Positions 1 to 10,547 of a stretch of DNA of 48,187 nt are shown here, in pieces (position 1 is the stretch's first letter; each line of letters starts with the position of its first letter). The notes beneath the pieces are model-generated. The model did not search any database. It saw only the letters and a program-made list of their open reading frames with translations, and had not been told where the DNA came from. Location of the stretch: positions 1 through 48,187 of the forward strand of contig NZ_AEWG01000038.1 of NCBI RefSeq assembly GCF_000190375.1. Reading direction: 5' to 3'. This stretch comes from Rubrivivax benzoatilyticus JA2 = ATCC BAA-35 (GTDB taxonomy: Bacteria > Pseudomonadota > Gammaproteobacteria > Burkholderiales > Burkholderiaceae_C). The position numbers and the translations under genes are program-made.

Positions 1-1052
1 CCGTCGCCACGGCGCCGGCCCCGGCGTCCAACCGCCACAAGCTGAACCCGTCGCTGACCTTCGACACGCTGGTGCCGGGCCGCGCCAACCAGATGGCGCG
101 CACCGCGGCGCTGCACGTCGCCGGCGCGCCGGGCCAGATGTACAACCCGCTGTTCATCTACGGCGGTGTCGGCCTGGGCAAGACCCACCTGGTGCACGCC
201 GTCGGCAACGCGCTGCTGAAGGACCGCCCGGACGCCCGCGTGCTCTACCTGCACGCAGAGCAGTTCATCAGCGACGTCGTCAAGAACTACCAGCGCAAGA
301 CCTTCGACGAGCTGAAGGCCAAGTACCACTCGCTGGACCTGCTGCTGATCGACGACGTGCAGTTCTTCGCCGGCAAGGACCGCACGCAGGAGGTGTTCTT
401 CAACACCTTCGAGGCGCTGCTGGCCAAGCGCGCGCACATCATCATGACCAGCGACACCTACCCGAAGGGGCTGGTGGACATCGACGAGCGGCTGACCAGC
501 CGCTTCGACGCCGGGCTGACGGTGGCCATCGAGCCGCCCGAGCTCGAGATGCGCGTGGCCATCCTGATCAAGAAGGCGCTGGCCGAAGGCGCCGAGATGC
601 CCGAGGACGTCGCCTTCTTCATCGCCAAGAACGTGCGCGCCAACGTGCGCGAGCTCGAAGGCGCGCTGCGCAAGGTGCTGGCCTACAGCCGCTTCAGCCA
701 GAAGGACATCAACATCGCGCTGACGCGCGACGCGCTGAAGGACCTGCTGTCGATCCAGAACCGCCAGATCAGCGTCGAGAACATCCTGAAGACGGTGGCC
801 GACTTCTACAAGATCAAGGTCGCCGACATGTACTCGAAGAAGCGCCCGGCCTCGATCGCGCGGCCGCGCCAGATCGCGATGTACCTGGCCAAGGACATGA
901 CCAAGAAGAGCCTGCCCGAGATCGGCGAGCTCTTCGGCGGCCGTGACCACACGACGGTGCTGCACGCGGTGCGCAAGATCGCCGACGAGCGCCAGCGCAA
1001 CAGCGAACTGAACCAGCAGCTGCACGTGCTCGAGCAGACCTTGAAGGGCTGA
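1..1052 (+). CDS. dnaA: Chromosomal replication initiator DnaA, 3' part (5' end outside window)
   Basis: DnaA binds origin DnaA boxes as an ATP-dependent oligomer and opens the duplex. The reading frame is open from base 3, so the gene starts upstream of the window and only the linker, AAA+ and DNA-binding domains are present. The region before the first GTG (base 72) already reads as DnaA ([16 protein letters not shown]), so that GTG is not the start. Visible motifs are Walker A GGVGLGKT, Walker [10 protein letters not shown], the sensor region around LTSRFDAG, and the domain IV signature [11 protein letters not shown] near the C-terminus. The gene ends TGA and is followed 227 bases later by dnaN, the usual order. 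The first gene of the replication cluster in this window; identification is certain, completeness is not. Confidence 0.98.
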   Translation, partial: VATAPAPASNRHKLNPSLTFDTLVPGRANQMARTAALHVAGAPGQMYNPLFIYGGVGLGKTHLVHAVGNALLKDRPDARVLYLHAEQFISDVVKNYQRKTFDELKAKYHSLDLLLIDDVQFFAGKDRTQEVFFNTFEALLAKRAHIIMTSDTYPKGLVDIDERLTSRFDAGLTVAIEPPELEMRVAILIKKALAEGAEMPEDVAFFIAKNVRANVRELEGALRKVLAYSRFSQKDINIALTRDALKDLLSIQNRQISVENILKTVADFYKIKVADMYSKKRPASIARPRQIAMYLAKDMTKKSLPEIGELFGGRDHTTVLHAVRKIADERQRNSELNQQLHVLEQTLKG

Positions 1053-1108
1053 CGGCCGTCACCGAAGGCTGTACAGGCCTGGGGAAAACTCCGGAACAAC
1101 CGTGAACT

Positions 1109-1234
1109 TGTCCCCGCCGTCGCCGGCGCCCGGCAAGTTGTCCAGAAAACGCACCGCCAGAACCACGTCGTGACCCACAACGCTGCCCACCTGCTAAAGC
1201 GTTGTCGGAAAGGCGGAAAATAGCGTTGTCCCCA
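1109..1234. promoter_or_regulatory. DnaA-box-like TTGTCC sites in the dnaA-dnaN gap
   Basis: Three 9-mers sharing the TTGTCC core lie in the 227-base gap before dnaN: TTGTCCCCG at 1109-1117, TTGTCCAGA at 1138-1146 and TTGTCCCCA at 1226-1234. Each differs from the consensus TTATCCACA at two or more positions. Two of the same 9-mers recur near 17.0 kb. They may be weak DnaA sites for autoregulation or part of origin structure; the sequence alone does not prove binding. Confidence 0.35.
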
Positions 1235-1279
1235 GAAGTTGCCGTCGCCTACTACGACCACCAAGTTAAAGAGGAAGAC

Positions 1280-2389
1280 ATGATTGTTCTGAAGGCCGCC
1301 CAGGAAAAGTTGCTCGAGGCCCTGCAGTCGGTGGCCGGCATCGTCGAGCGGCGGCACACGCTGCCCATCCTGGCCAACGTGCTGCTGCGCAAGAACGGCC
1401 CGGTCGTCGAGCTGACGACCAGCGACCTGGAGATCCAGGTGCGCACCAGCGCCGAGCTCGGCGGCGACGAAGGCCACTTCGCGACGACGGTGGGCGCGCG
1501 CAAGCTGATCGACATCCTGCGCGCGCTGCCGGCCGAGCAGACCGTGACGCTGTCGTCGGCGCAGAACAAGCTGACGCTGGCCGGCGGCAAGAGCCGCTTC
1601 ACGCTGCAGTCGCTGCCGGCCGACGACTTCCCGCTGGTCAACGAGGCGGTCGACTTCGGCCCCACCTTCAGCGTGCCGCAGAAGACGCTGCGCCAGCTGA
1701 TCAACCAGGTGCACTTCTCGATGGCGGTGCACGACATCCGCTACTACCTCAACGGCATCCTGTTCATCGCCGAAGGCAAGACGCTGACGCTGGTGGCCAC
1801 CGACGGCCACCGCCTGGCGCTGGCCCAGGGCACGCTGGAGACCGACGTGCCCAACCGCCAGGAAGTCATCCTGCCGCGCAAGACGGTGCTCGAGCTGCAG
1901 CGCCTGCTGAAGGACGAGGAGACGCCGATCGAGATGCGCTTCGCCGGCAACCAGGCCAAGTTCGCGTTCTCGGGGCTGGAGTTCGTCACCAAGCTCGTCG
2001 AGGGCAAGTTCCCCGACTACAACCGCGTCATCCCGCGCAACCACAAGAACGCGCTCGTCGTCGGCCGCGCCGCGCTGCTGGGCAGCCTGCAGCGTGCCGC
2101 CATCCTGACGAGCGAGAAGTTCAAGGGCGTGCGCCTGAACCTCGAGCCCGGCGTGCTGCGCATCGCGTCGTCCAACGCCGAGCAGGAAGAGGCCAAGGAA
2201 GAGCTCGAGATCGACTACGCCGGCGACACGATCGAGATCGGCTTCAACGTCACCTACCTCATCGACGTGCTGGCCAACATGCAGCAGGAGATGGTGAAGA
2301 TCGAGCTGCAGGACACCAACGCCAGCGCGCTGTTCACCGTGCCCGAGCAGACGGGCTTCAAGTACGTCGTGATGCCGATGCGCATCTGA
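1280..2389 (+). CDS. dnaN: DNA polymerase III beta sliding clamp
   Basis: The ring-shaped clamp tethers DNA polymerase III and other repair enzymes to DNA. The product is 369 residues, the usual length. It opens MIVLKAAQEKLLEALQ, continues with the typical HTLPILANVLL and ATDGHRLAL blocks, and ends with the conserved C-terminal YVVMPMRI, part of the clamp's partner-binding surface. I chose ATG 1280 because GAGGAA sits seven bases before it and the family starts here. An upstream in-frame TTG at 1202 would add 26 residues that do not look like DnaN. It lies between dnaA and gyrB, as in most bacteria, and is probably co-transcribed with dnaA. Confidence 0.98.
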   Translation: MIVLKAAQEKLLEALQSVAGIVERRHTLPILANVLLRKNGPVVELTTSDLEIQVRTSAELGGDEGHFATTVGARKLIDILRALPAEQTVTLSSAQNKLTLAGGKSRFTLQSLPADDFPLVNEAVDFGPTFSVPQKTLRQLINQVHFSMAVHDIRYYLNGILFIAEGKTLTLVATDGHRLALAQGTLETDVPNRQEVILPRKTVLELQRLLKDEETPIEMRFAGNQAKFAFSGLEFVTKLVEGKFPDYNRVIPRNHKNALVVGRAALLGSLQRAAILTSEKFKGVRLNLEPGVLRIASSNAEQEEAKEELEIDYAGDTIEIGFNVTYLIDVLANMQQEMVKIELQDTNASALFTVPEQTGFKYVVMPMRI

Positions 2390-2450
2390 GCGCCTGTCGG
2401 CGCTCAGTCGCGGCATCGGCATTTCATGCCTTTCCCTGAGCACCCCCCTG

Positions 2451-2469
2451 CCCCCCGCCTAGCGGGGGG
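2451..2469 (+). terminator. GC hairpin between dnaN and gyrB
   Basis: CCCCCCGC at 2451-2458 and GCGGGGGG at 2462-2469 form a perfect 8-bp stem with a CTA loop, followed by T-poor sequence (TTCTGACTTG). It could attenuate transcription between dnaN and gyrB, but the missing U-tract makes a strong intrinsic terminator unlikely. Confidence 0.35.
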
Positions 2470-2475
2470 TTCTGA

Positions 2476-5010
<2,535 letters not shown>

Positions 5011-5045
5011 TCGCTGTTGAGTCGCACATCACGTGTGAGCCAAAG

Positions 5046-5078
5046 GCCCATAAGTTGCGGAACTTATGGGCTTTTTTT
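5046..5078 (+). terminator. Strong intrinsic terminator after gyrB
   Basis: GCCCATAAGTT (5046-5056) and AACTTATGGGC (5061-5071) form a perfect 11-bp stem with a GCGG loop, followed by seven T residues (5072-5078). It lies 36 bases after the gyrB stop and closes the dnaA-dnaN-gyrB transcription unit. Confidence 0.95.
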
Positions 5079-5225
5079 CAACTGCGGCCAGAGGTAGTCA
5101 ACATCAAAGATGGCGCGCTACTAACCGCCACACCGGCGATTCGAAAAGAGTCCTGACTGGACTGCAACGCCTCCAGAATGGCTGGCGACCCTTTTCTCAC
5201 GCTGTTCCATTTTTCATTCTTCAAA

Positions 5226-5891
5226 ATGTTGTGCAGCCACATCAAGAAGTTCATCTACTTGAAGACGAAGAAGACGGCGGGGACTTCGACCGAGATATTT
5301 TTCGAGAAGAGTTGCTGTCCGCCATCCTTGTATGTCGAGAGCCACGCCCGGCAGGAGTTGGTGACTGACGCCGGCATCATCGGCTACCGCGGACCGGACC
5401 AGCGTGGGTCAACCTACTTCCACCACATGACCGCCTCGCAGGTGCGGAGCCTGCTCGGCGAAGACGTCTGGCAGTCCTATTTCAAGTTCTGTGTCATGAG
5501 GAATCCTTATGACAAGGTCGTCTCGATGTTCTGGATGCAAACGCCGGAAGCTGAACGCGAGCGCCTTGCCGTCGCGCGTTTCGAGGATGTCAGGGATCGC
5601 TTCTCGGACTACGTTCGGAACGCACACCTCCTGCCTTTGGATCGAAGCGTCTACATGATCGATGAAAAGGTCGCCGTCGACTTCTTCATCCGCTTCGAAC
5701 ACCTTCGCGAAGACCTGCAGGTGGTCTGTGATCGGCTCGACATCCGGCAGCCGGTCGAGGGGCTGGGGCGGTACAAGACGGACTGCAGGCTGAGGCCAGA
5801 GCACTTCGGTCTTTATTACAACGAAGAGTCCACCGCGATCGTCCGACAGCATTTCGCCTGGGAGATCGAACAGTTCCGCTACGGTATCTAG
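5226..5891 (+). CDS. Sulfotransferase family 2 protein
   Basis: Sulfotransferases move sulfate from PAPS to a carbohydrate or other hydroxyl or amine acceptor; the acceptor here is unknown. The 221-residue product has the 5'-phosphosulfate loop KTKKTAGTST (residues 13-22) and the 3'-phosphate motif RNPYDKVVS (92-100), in the right order and spacing. I chose ATG 5226, which puts the PSB loop near the N-terminus as in the family; ATG 5178 would add 16 residues, and neither has a good ribosome-binding site. There is no signal peptide. Codons such as AGG, AAT, CCT, TAT and TGT are far commoner than in the neighbours and GC is visibly lower, which suggests horizontal acquisition just after the gyrB terminator. 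Small for the family, but both cofactor motifs are present. Confidence 0.85.
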   Translation: MLCSHIKKFIYLKTKKTAGTSTEIFFEKSCCPPSLYVESHARQELVTDAGIIGYRGPDQRGSTYFHHMTASQVRSLLGEDVWQSYFKFCVMRNPYDKVVSMFWMQTPEAERERLAVARFEDVRDRFSDYVRNAHLLPLDRSVYMIDEKVAVDFFIRFEHLREDLQVVCDRLDIRQPVEGLGRYKTDCRLRPEHFGLYYNEESTAIVRQHFAWEIEQFRYGI

Positions 5892-5968
5892 CAAGCTGTC
5901 GACGAACCTCCGGCCGCCCTGTCCCACGGCTGCCGGTGATGCACGACCCGGCCGTCTGACCTCGCGGC

Positions 5969-6832
5969 TCAGCGTCCCAGCAGCCCGCGCGCCCGCAGCC
6001 GCTCGCTGCCTTCGGCGAAGCCGGCCGCCAGCAGTTGCTCGGCCACCTGGGCACGCTGCACCTCGTCGAGCCCGGGCTGGCGATCCAGCCGCTCGAGTTC
6101 GGCGCGGGCGGCGGCGATGCGTTCGGCCCAGCGCGCCTGCTCGGCCAGTTCGTCGGCCAGGCGCTGGCGCGCTGCGGAGTCCAGGCGCGTGGCGTCGATC
6201 AGCGCGTCGGCGCTCGCGGTCTGCCAGCCGCTGACCAGGCGGGCGCGCAGCGCCGCTTCTTCGTCGCCGTAGAAGGCCCGCGCCCAGGCTTCGCCCAGCC
6301 ACTGCACCCGCTGGGCGTGGCGCTCGTCGAGCGCGGCGGCGATGCTCTCGGGGTCGTCGGCACGCGGCGCCAGGCTGGCCGGCGCGGCACGCAGGCCCTG
6401 GTAGGCCTGCCACAGCCGCTCGACCTCGGCGGCCGCGGTGGCCGGCAGCTCTCGCCGTGCCTGCTCGCCCACCCAGGCGCCGATGGTCTCGGCCGGGGCC
6501 TGGCCATCGAGCTGCAGCGCGTAGTCGAAACGCCGGCGCAGCGCGGCCGAAGGCACGAGGCGGCCGTCGACCACCGGCCCCCAGCCGCCGTCGGGCGTGG
6601 TGCCGCGCAAGGCGCTGCGCTCCTGCACCCAGCGCTCGAACTCCGGCGGCACGGCCAGCGTGGCCCGCCAGGCCGGGCGCGCCGGTTCGGCCGGCGCAGC
6701 GGCCCGGGCGACGAGTGGAGCCGCTGCAGGTGCCGCCGGTGGGCGGGCCTCGTCCGGTGTGTGCCAGAGCAGGCCGAGCGCGAGCACGGCCCCCGTCGCC
6801 ACGCCGGCGGCGGCCAGACGCGGCGCGCTCAC
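5969..6832 (-). CDS. lifO: Lipase-specific foldase (steric chaperone)
   Basis: Lif proteins are inner-membrane-anchored chaperones that fold a partner lipase in the periplasm before type II secretion. The 287-residue product has one N-terminal membrane anchor (about residues 5-22), then a Pro/Ala-rich linker, then a helical domain with the family motif RRRFDYAL (Lif consensus R-x-x-F-D-Y). The GTG start at 6832 overlaps the lipase stop by four bases (GTGA), so the two are translationally coupled in the order lipase then foldase. It is shorter than the usual roughly 340 residues. The C-terminal half is rich in Arg, Ala and Glu helices, as expected for the lipase-clasping arms. Confidence 0.88.
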   Translation of the reverse strand: MSAPRLAAAGVATGAVLALGLLWHTPDEARPPAAPAAAPLVARAAAPAEPARPAWRATLAVPPEFERWVQERSALRGTTPDGGWGPVVDGRLVPSAALRRRFDYALQLDGQAPAETIGAWVGEQARRELPATAAAEVERLWQAYQGLRAAPASLAPRADDPESIAAALDERHAQRVQWLGEAWARAFYGDEEAALRARLVSGWQTASADALIDATRLDSAARQRLADELAEQARWAERIAAARAELERLDRQPGLDEVQRAQVAEQLLAAGFAEGSERLRARGLLGR

Positions 6833-7764
6833 AGCCCCGCCGTCTTCAGACGGTTGGCCTGGCTGCGGTAGAAGGCCACCGGGTCGGACGCGAACAGGTT
6901 GCGCAGGCCCAGCGCCTGGTTCACCTCGTCGAGGTGGTTCCAGCCGTAGTCGTCGCGCAGCACCGTGCCCCAATGCGACGAGCAGCGGCCCACCAGCCCG
7001 TCGTTGGCCTCGCCGCCGAAGAAGGCCGAGGCCAGCGTCAGGAAGGCGTCGCCCGGGTCGAGCAGGTGGGTGACGACGCTGGTGCCGCCCACCGAGGCGT
7101 AGCGCACGCCGTTGACCACCGCCGGCCCCTGGCCGCAGGCCGAGGTCGGCGCACCCTGCGGGAAGCGGGTGTTGAAGGCCGCCGCCCCGGCGCTGTTCAG
7201 CGAGGTCAGCGAACCCAGCGAGTCCTGCGGCAGCTGGGGCTGGCCCGAGATCCAGGAGATCACCGTGCCCAGCGCGTTGACGATCGCGGCGACGACGCCG
7301 GTCAGCCCGGTGGCCCCGGCCGCTGCCTGGATGCCGTCGGCCACCGGCGAGCCGGTGTGCGGCGAGCCGACCGTCGTCACCGAGGCGACGAGCTCCGGCG
7401 CGACCGCGGCGACGTAACGCGCCGTCGGTCCGCCGTGGCTGTGGCCGATGAGGTTGAACTTGCCGTAGCCGTAGGCCGCCTTCAGCTGGCGCAGCTGGGC
7501 CAGCAGCTGCTCGCCACGCGCTTCGCTGCTCTCCAGCGCCGAGACCGAAGGCGTGAAGACGACGGCGCCGCCCGAGCGCAGCGCCGCCGGCACGCCGTAG
7601 AAGTAGTCGACCGGGCCGATGGCGCCGAAGCCCAGCATGCCGTGCACCAGCACGATGGGGTAGCGCGTCCGGGTGTAGGTGTCGGCCTGCGCCAGCACTG
7701 GCGCCAGGGCGAGGGACAGAGTCAGCGCCAGCGCGGCGCAGCAGGCGCGGATGCGTCGGGTCAT
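6829..7764 (-). CDS. lipA: Secreted triacylglycerol lipase, family I.1/I.2
   Basis: The enzyme hydrolyses long-chain triacylglycerols outside the cell. The 311-residue precursor begins with a Sec signal peptide (basic MTRRIR, hydrophobic core, cleavage probably after AQA near residue 26). The oxyanion segment VLVHGMLGFG follows. The catalytic triad can be placed as Ser109 in GHSHG, Asp255 in GEANDGLVG and His277 in WNHLDE. Cys210 and Cys261 match the conserved disulfide of Burkholderia and Pseudomonas lipases. It is followed by its foldase with a 4-base overlap. Secretion would need a type II system encoded elsewhere. Confidence 0.95.
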   Translation of the reverse strand: MTRRIRACCAALALTLSLALAPVLAQADTYTRTRYPIVLVHGMLGFGAIGPVDYFYGVPAALRSGGAVVFTPSVSALESSEARGEQLLAQLRQLKAAYGYGKFNLIGHSHGGPTARYVAAVAPELVASVTTVGSPHTGSPVADGIQAAAGATGLTGVVAAIVNALGTVISWISGQPQLPQDSLGSLTSLNSAGAAAFNTRFPQGAPTSACGQGPAVVNGVRYASVGGTSVVTHLLDPGDAFLTLASAFFGGEANDGLVGRCSSHWGTVLRDDYGWNHLDEVNQALGLRNLFASDPVAFYRSQANRLKTAGL

Positions 7765-7939
7765 GTCTCCTCCTGATCTTCTTGGACGCCGCCTGTGACG
7801 ACGGCGAGCGCATCACACCCGAGCGACCGGCCGGTCGGCATCAGGGCTTGCCCGTGGCGCCGGGGTGACTCCCCAGATCGCAGGCGACAGGTGGTCACCC
7901 GCGGCACACTCGCGGCCGAACGCGACACGCCGTCCCCCG

Positions 7940-8110
7940 ATGAACTCCGGCCGAGCCTTCAAGGGCAACAAGAGCTTCCTGCCGAGCAAACCCTGTGCGG
8001 TCTGCGGCCGGCCGATGGTCTGGCGCCGCGCCTGGGCGAAGAACTGGGACGAGGTGCGCTATTGCTCCGAGGCCTGCCGCAAACGCAAGACCGCGGAGCG
8101 CGGCGCATGA
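7940..8110 (+). CDS. DUF2256 small Cys-rich protein
   Basis: This is a 56-residue basic protein with four cysteines arranged as CAVC near the middle and CSEAC near the end, flanking a WRRAWAKNWDEVRYC segment. The pattern is that of the DUF2256 family, probably a zinc ribbon. Its biochemical function is unknown. Its stop overlaps the start of the photolyase gene by four bases (ATGA), so the two are coupled. In this family a neighbouring cryptochrome/photolyase gene is common, which suggests a joint role in light-dependent repair or signalling (inference). I chose ATG 7940 because the conserved domain begins directly after it; upstream in-frame residues show no family character. Confidence 0.85.
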   Translation: MNSGRAFKGNKSFLPSKPCAVCGRPMVWRRAWAKNWDEVRYCSEACRKRKTAERGA

Positions 8111-9642
8111 GGCATCTGGTGCTGGTGCTCGGCGACCAGCTCGACGCCGAGGCCGCGGCCTTCGACGGTTTCGACACCGAGCACGACGCGGTGTGGATGG
8201 CCGAGGTCGACGAGGAATCGACCCACGTGCCGTCGAGCCAGCCGCGCACGGCGCTGTTCCTCGCGGCGATGCGCCACTTCGCCGCCGCGCTGCAGGCCGC
8301 CGGCCGGCGCGTGCACTACACACGGCTGGACGACGCCGGCAACCGCGGCCGCCTGGCCGACGAACTGGACGCCACGATCGAGCGCCTGCAGCCCCAGGCG
8401 CTGGTGATGACCGCGCCCGGCGACCACCGCGTGCTGCGCGCGCTGCAGGCCGTGGCCGCGTCGCACGGCCTGCCGCTGGAGCTGCGCCCCGACCGCCATT
8501 TCTTCTGCACGGTGCGCGAGTTCGCCGCCCACGCACGCAGCCGGCGCACGCTGCGGCTGGAGTTCTTCTACCGCGAGCAACGCCGCCGCCACGGCGTGCT
8601 GATGGACGGCGGCGAGCCCTGCGGCGGGCGCTGGAACTACGACGCCGACAACCGCGAGGCTTTCGGCCGCGACGGCCCGCCGCCGCACGCCGAGCCGCCA
8701 CGTTTCGCGCCCGACGCGATGACACGCGAAGTGCTGGACCTGGTGCGGCGCCGCTTCGCCGGCCACCCCGGGCGGCTGGACTCCTTCGCCTGGCCGGTGA
8801 CACGCGAGCAGGCCTTGCACGCGCTGCAGCGTTTCGTCGCCGAGCGCCTGGCCGGCTTCGGCCGCTGGCAGGACGCGCTGTGGCCCGGCGAGCCGTGGCT
8901 CTGGCACTCGCAGCTCTCGGCGGCGCTGAACCTCAAGCTGCTGGACCCGCACGAGGTCGTGGCCGCGGCCGAAGCTGCCTACCGCGCCGGCCGGGTGCCG
9001 CTGGAGAGCGCCGAAGGTTTCATCCGCCAGATCCTCGGCTGGCGCGAGTACGTGCGCGGCGTCTACTGGACGCGCATGCCGGGCTACGCCGAGCTGAACG
9101 CCTGGGACGCGCACGAGCCGCTGCCGGCCTTCTACTGGAGCGGCGACACGCCGATGGCCTGCCTGGCCGACGCCATAGTCCAGACGCTGGAGCACGGCTA
9201 CGCGTACCACATCCAGCGCCTGATGGTCACCGGGCTGTACGCGCTGCTGCTCGGCGTCGAGCCGAAAGAGGTGCACGCCTGGTACCTGGCGGTCTACGTC
9301 GACGCCGTCGAGTGGGTGGAGCTGCCGAACACGCTGGGCATGAGCCAGAACGCCGACGGCGGCCTGATGGCCAGCAAGCCCTATGTCGCCAGCGGCCGCT
9401 ACATCGAGCGCATGAGCGCCGGCCGGCTGTGCGCCGGCTGCCGCTTCCGCCCCGGCGAGCGCACCGGCGACACCGCCTGCCCGTTCACGACGCTGTACTG
9501 GGACTTCCTGCTGCGCCACGAGGCCAGGCTGGCCACCAACCCGCGCATGGTGATGCCGCTGAAGCACCTGACGCGCCTCGACGCGGCCGAGCGGGCGCGC
9601 ATCGGCGAACGTGCGGCGGCGCTGCGGGCGGGAGGTTTCTGA
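8107..9642 (+). CDS. phrB: Iron-sulfur bacterial cryptochrome / (6-4) photolyase (PhrB family)
   Basis: Proteins of this family bind FAD and a [4Fe-4S] cluster and repair (6-4) photoproducts or act as photoreceptors. The 511-residue product opens MRHLVLVLGDQLD, the hallmark of the DPRP domain, and carries the C-terminal FAD-binding helical region. The four cluster ligands can be placed at Cys352, Cys442, Cys445 and Cys458; the last three lie in LCAGCRFRPGERTGDTACPF. Spacing agrees with the ligands of Agrobacterium PhrB. Other family signatures are GWREYVRGVYW, HIQRLMVTGLYALLLG and GMSQNADGG. The ATG overlaps the DUF2256 stop by four bases. Repair versus signalling cannot be decided from sequence. 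Confidence 0.95.
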   Translation: MRHLVLVLGDQLDAEAAAFDGFDTEHDAVWMAEVDEESTHVPSSQPRTALFLAAMRHFAAALQAAGRRVHYTRLDDAGNRGRLADELDATIERLQPQALVMTAPGDHRVLRALQAVAASHGLPLELRPDRHFFCTVREFAAHARSRRTLRLEFFYREQRRRHGVLMDGGEPCGGRWNYDADNREAFGRDGPPPHAEPPRFAPDAMTREVLDLVRRRFAGHPGRLDSFAWPVTREQALHALQRFVAERLAGFGRWQDALWPGEPWLWHSQLSAALNLKLLDPHEVVAAAEAAYRAGRVPLESAEGFIRQILGWREYVRGVYWTRMPGYAELNAWDAHEPLPAFYWSGDTPMACLADAIVQTLEHGYAYHIQRLMVTGLYALLLGVEPKEVHAWYLAVYVDAVEWVELPNTLGMSQNADGGLMASKPYVASGRYIERMSAGRLCAGCRFRPGERTGDTACPFTTLYWDFLLRHEARLATNPRMVMPLKHLTRLDAAERARIGERAAALRAGGF

Positions 9643-9651
9643 GGCCCGGCT

Positions 9652-10443
9652 TCAATGGGCATCGGCCGGGGTTGCCTCCGACGCCTCGGCCTCCTTCAGG
9701 CGGACGGTCCAGTAGCCGCCCGTTTCCTGCTGAACGGTCAGGCGGTCATAGGTGCGCAGCATGTCGAGCAGACCGGAATGGCCGTAGAGCTTGGGTGTGA
9801 ACGCCGGGTCGGTTCGCTTCAGATACTGGCCCAGGGGCCCAAGATGCACCTTGCCTTCCGAGGTGTCACCGGCCAACAGGCTGACGGCCTCGATGACGAA
9901 GCGCGGGCGACGCTTGGGCAGCGGTTTGGAAGGCTCTGTCCCTGGCGCCTCGACCTTGGCCTTGGCCAGGCCCGCGGGTGGCATCTCCGGAGCCTCGGCA
10001 GTCGGCCTGGCCCATTCGAAGAACTGGTCACTGGCGTTGCGCAGCGCGGCGGGTGTCTTGGATTCGCCAACGATGTGGACCGTAGCCCCTCGCTCCCGGA
10101 GCTTGCGGCAGAGGTAGGCGAAGTCGGAATCGCTGGTGACAAGGCAGAAGGTGTCGGCGCGACGGTCGAACAGCGCCTCGATGGCGTCGAGTGCAAGCGC
10201 GATGTCCGAGGTGTTCTTGCCGGCGGCGTACTGGTACTGCAGGCAGGGCGTGAACGCCAGCCTCACCAGCGCGTCCTGCCAACGGTTGGCCAGCGTCGTG
10301 TGGTTGCCGTAGCCACGCCGCAGCACGACACGGCCGAACTGGGCGACGACGCGCAGGGCGTGTTCCAGCACCTCGGGGGTGGTGTTGTCGCAGTCGACGA
10401 GCACCGCGACCCGGCCCTCGCCGGCGTCCTTCTTCTCGCTCAT
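9652..10443 (-). CDS. NYN-domain (PIN-like) RNase with C-terminal LOTUS/OST-HTH domain
   Basis: NYN domains are PIN-like, metal-dependent nucleases thought to act on RNA. The 263-residue protein has the acidic set VAVLVDCDN (Asp17, Asp19), NTSDIALALD (Asp80, Asp86) and VTSDSDF (Asp105, Asp107), with all expected carboxylates present. After a Pro/Lys-rich linker (about 125-160), residues about 178-250 look like an OST-HTH/LOTUS winged helix, a predicted RNA-binding module. The RNA target is unknown. It converges on the photolyase gene with only nine bases between the stops. Similar LabA/DUF88 proteins are widespread, and this two-domain layout is a known architecture. Confidence 0.88.
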   Translation of the reverse strand: MSEKKDAGEGRVAVLVDCDNTTPEVLEHALRVVAQFGRVVLRRGYGNHTTLANRWQDALVRLAFTPCLQYQYAAGKNTSDIALALDAIEALFDRRADTFCLVTSDSDFAYLCRKLRERGATVHIVGESKTPAALRNASDQFFEWARPTAEAPEMPPAGLAKAKVEAPGTEPSKPLPKRRPRFVIEAVSLLAGDTSEGKVHLGPLGQYLKRTDPAFTPKLYGHSGLLDMLRTYDRLTVQQETGGYWTVRLKEAEASEATPADAH

Positions 10444-10547
10444 GAGCCTCCCTCGGCCGTCTCGAATGCGGCCTGCACGGCCCCGATGCTGCCTCGGGGG
10501 CCGGGTCCGTCAAGGGCGGGTGCTCCCGCGAGCAGACGAGGTGCGGC

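Noticed and set aside
806..2443. Long - strand open frame opposite dnaA/dnaN
   Set aside because: Low-complexity His/Gln/Leu/Arg composition typical of the antisense of a GC-rich gene; dnaA and dnaN explain the region fully.
7795..8106. Long N-terminal extension of the photolyase frame
   Set aside because: The upstream in-frame part is non-homologous and overlaps the DUF2256 gene in another frame; the family start is MRHLVLVLGDQLD at 8107.
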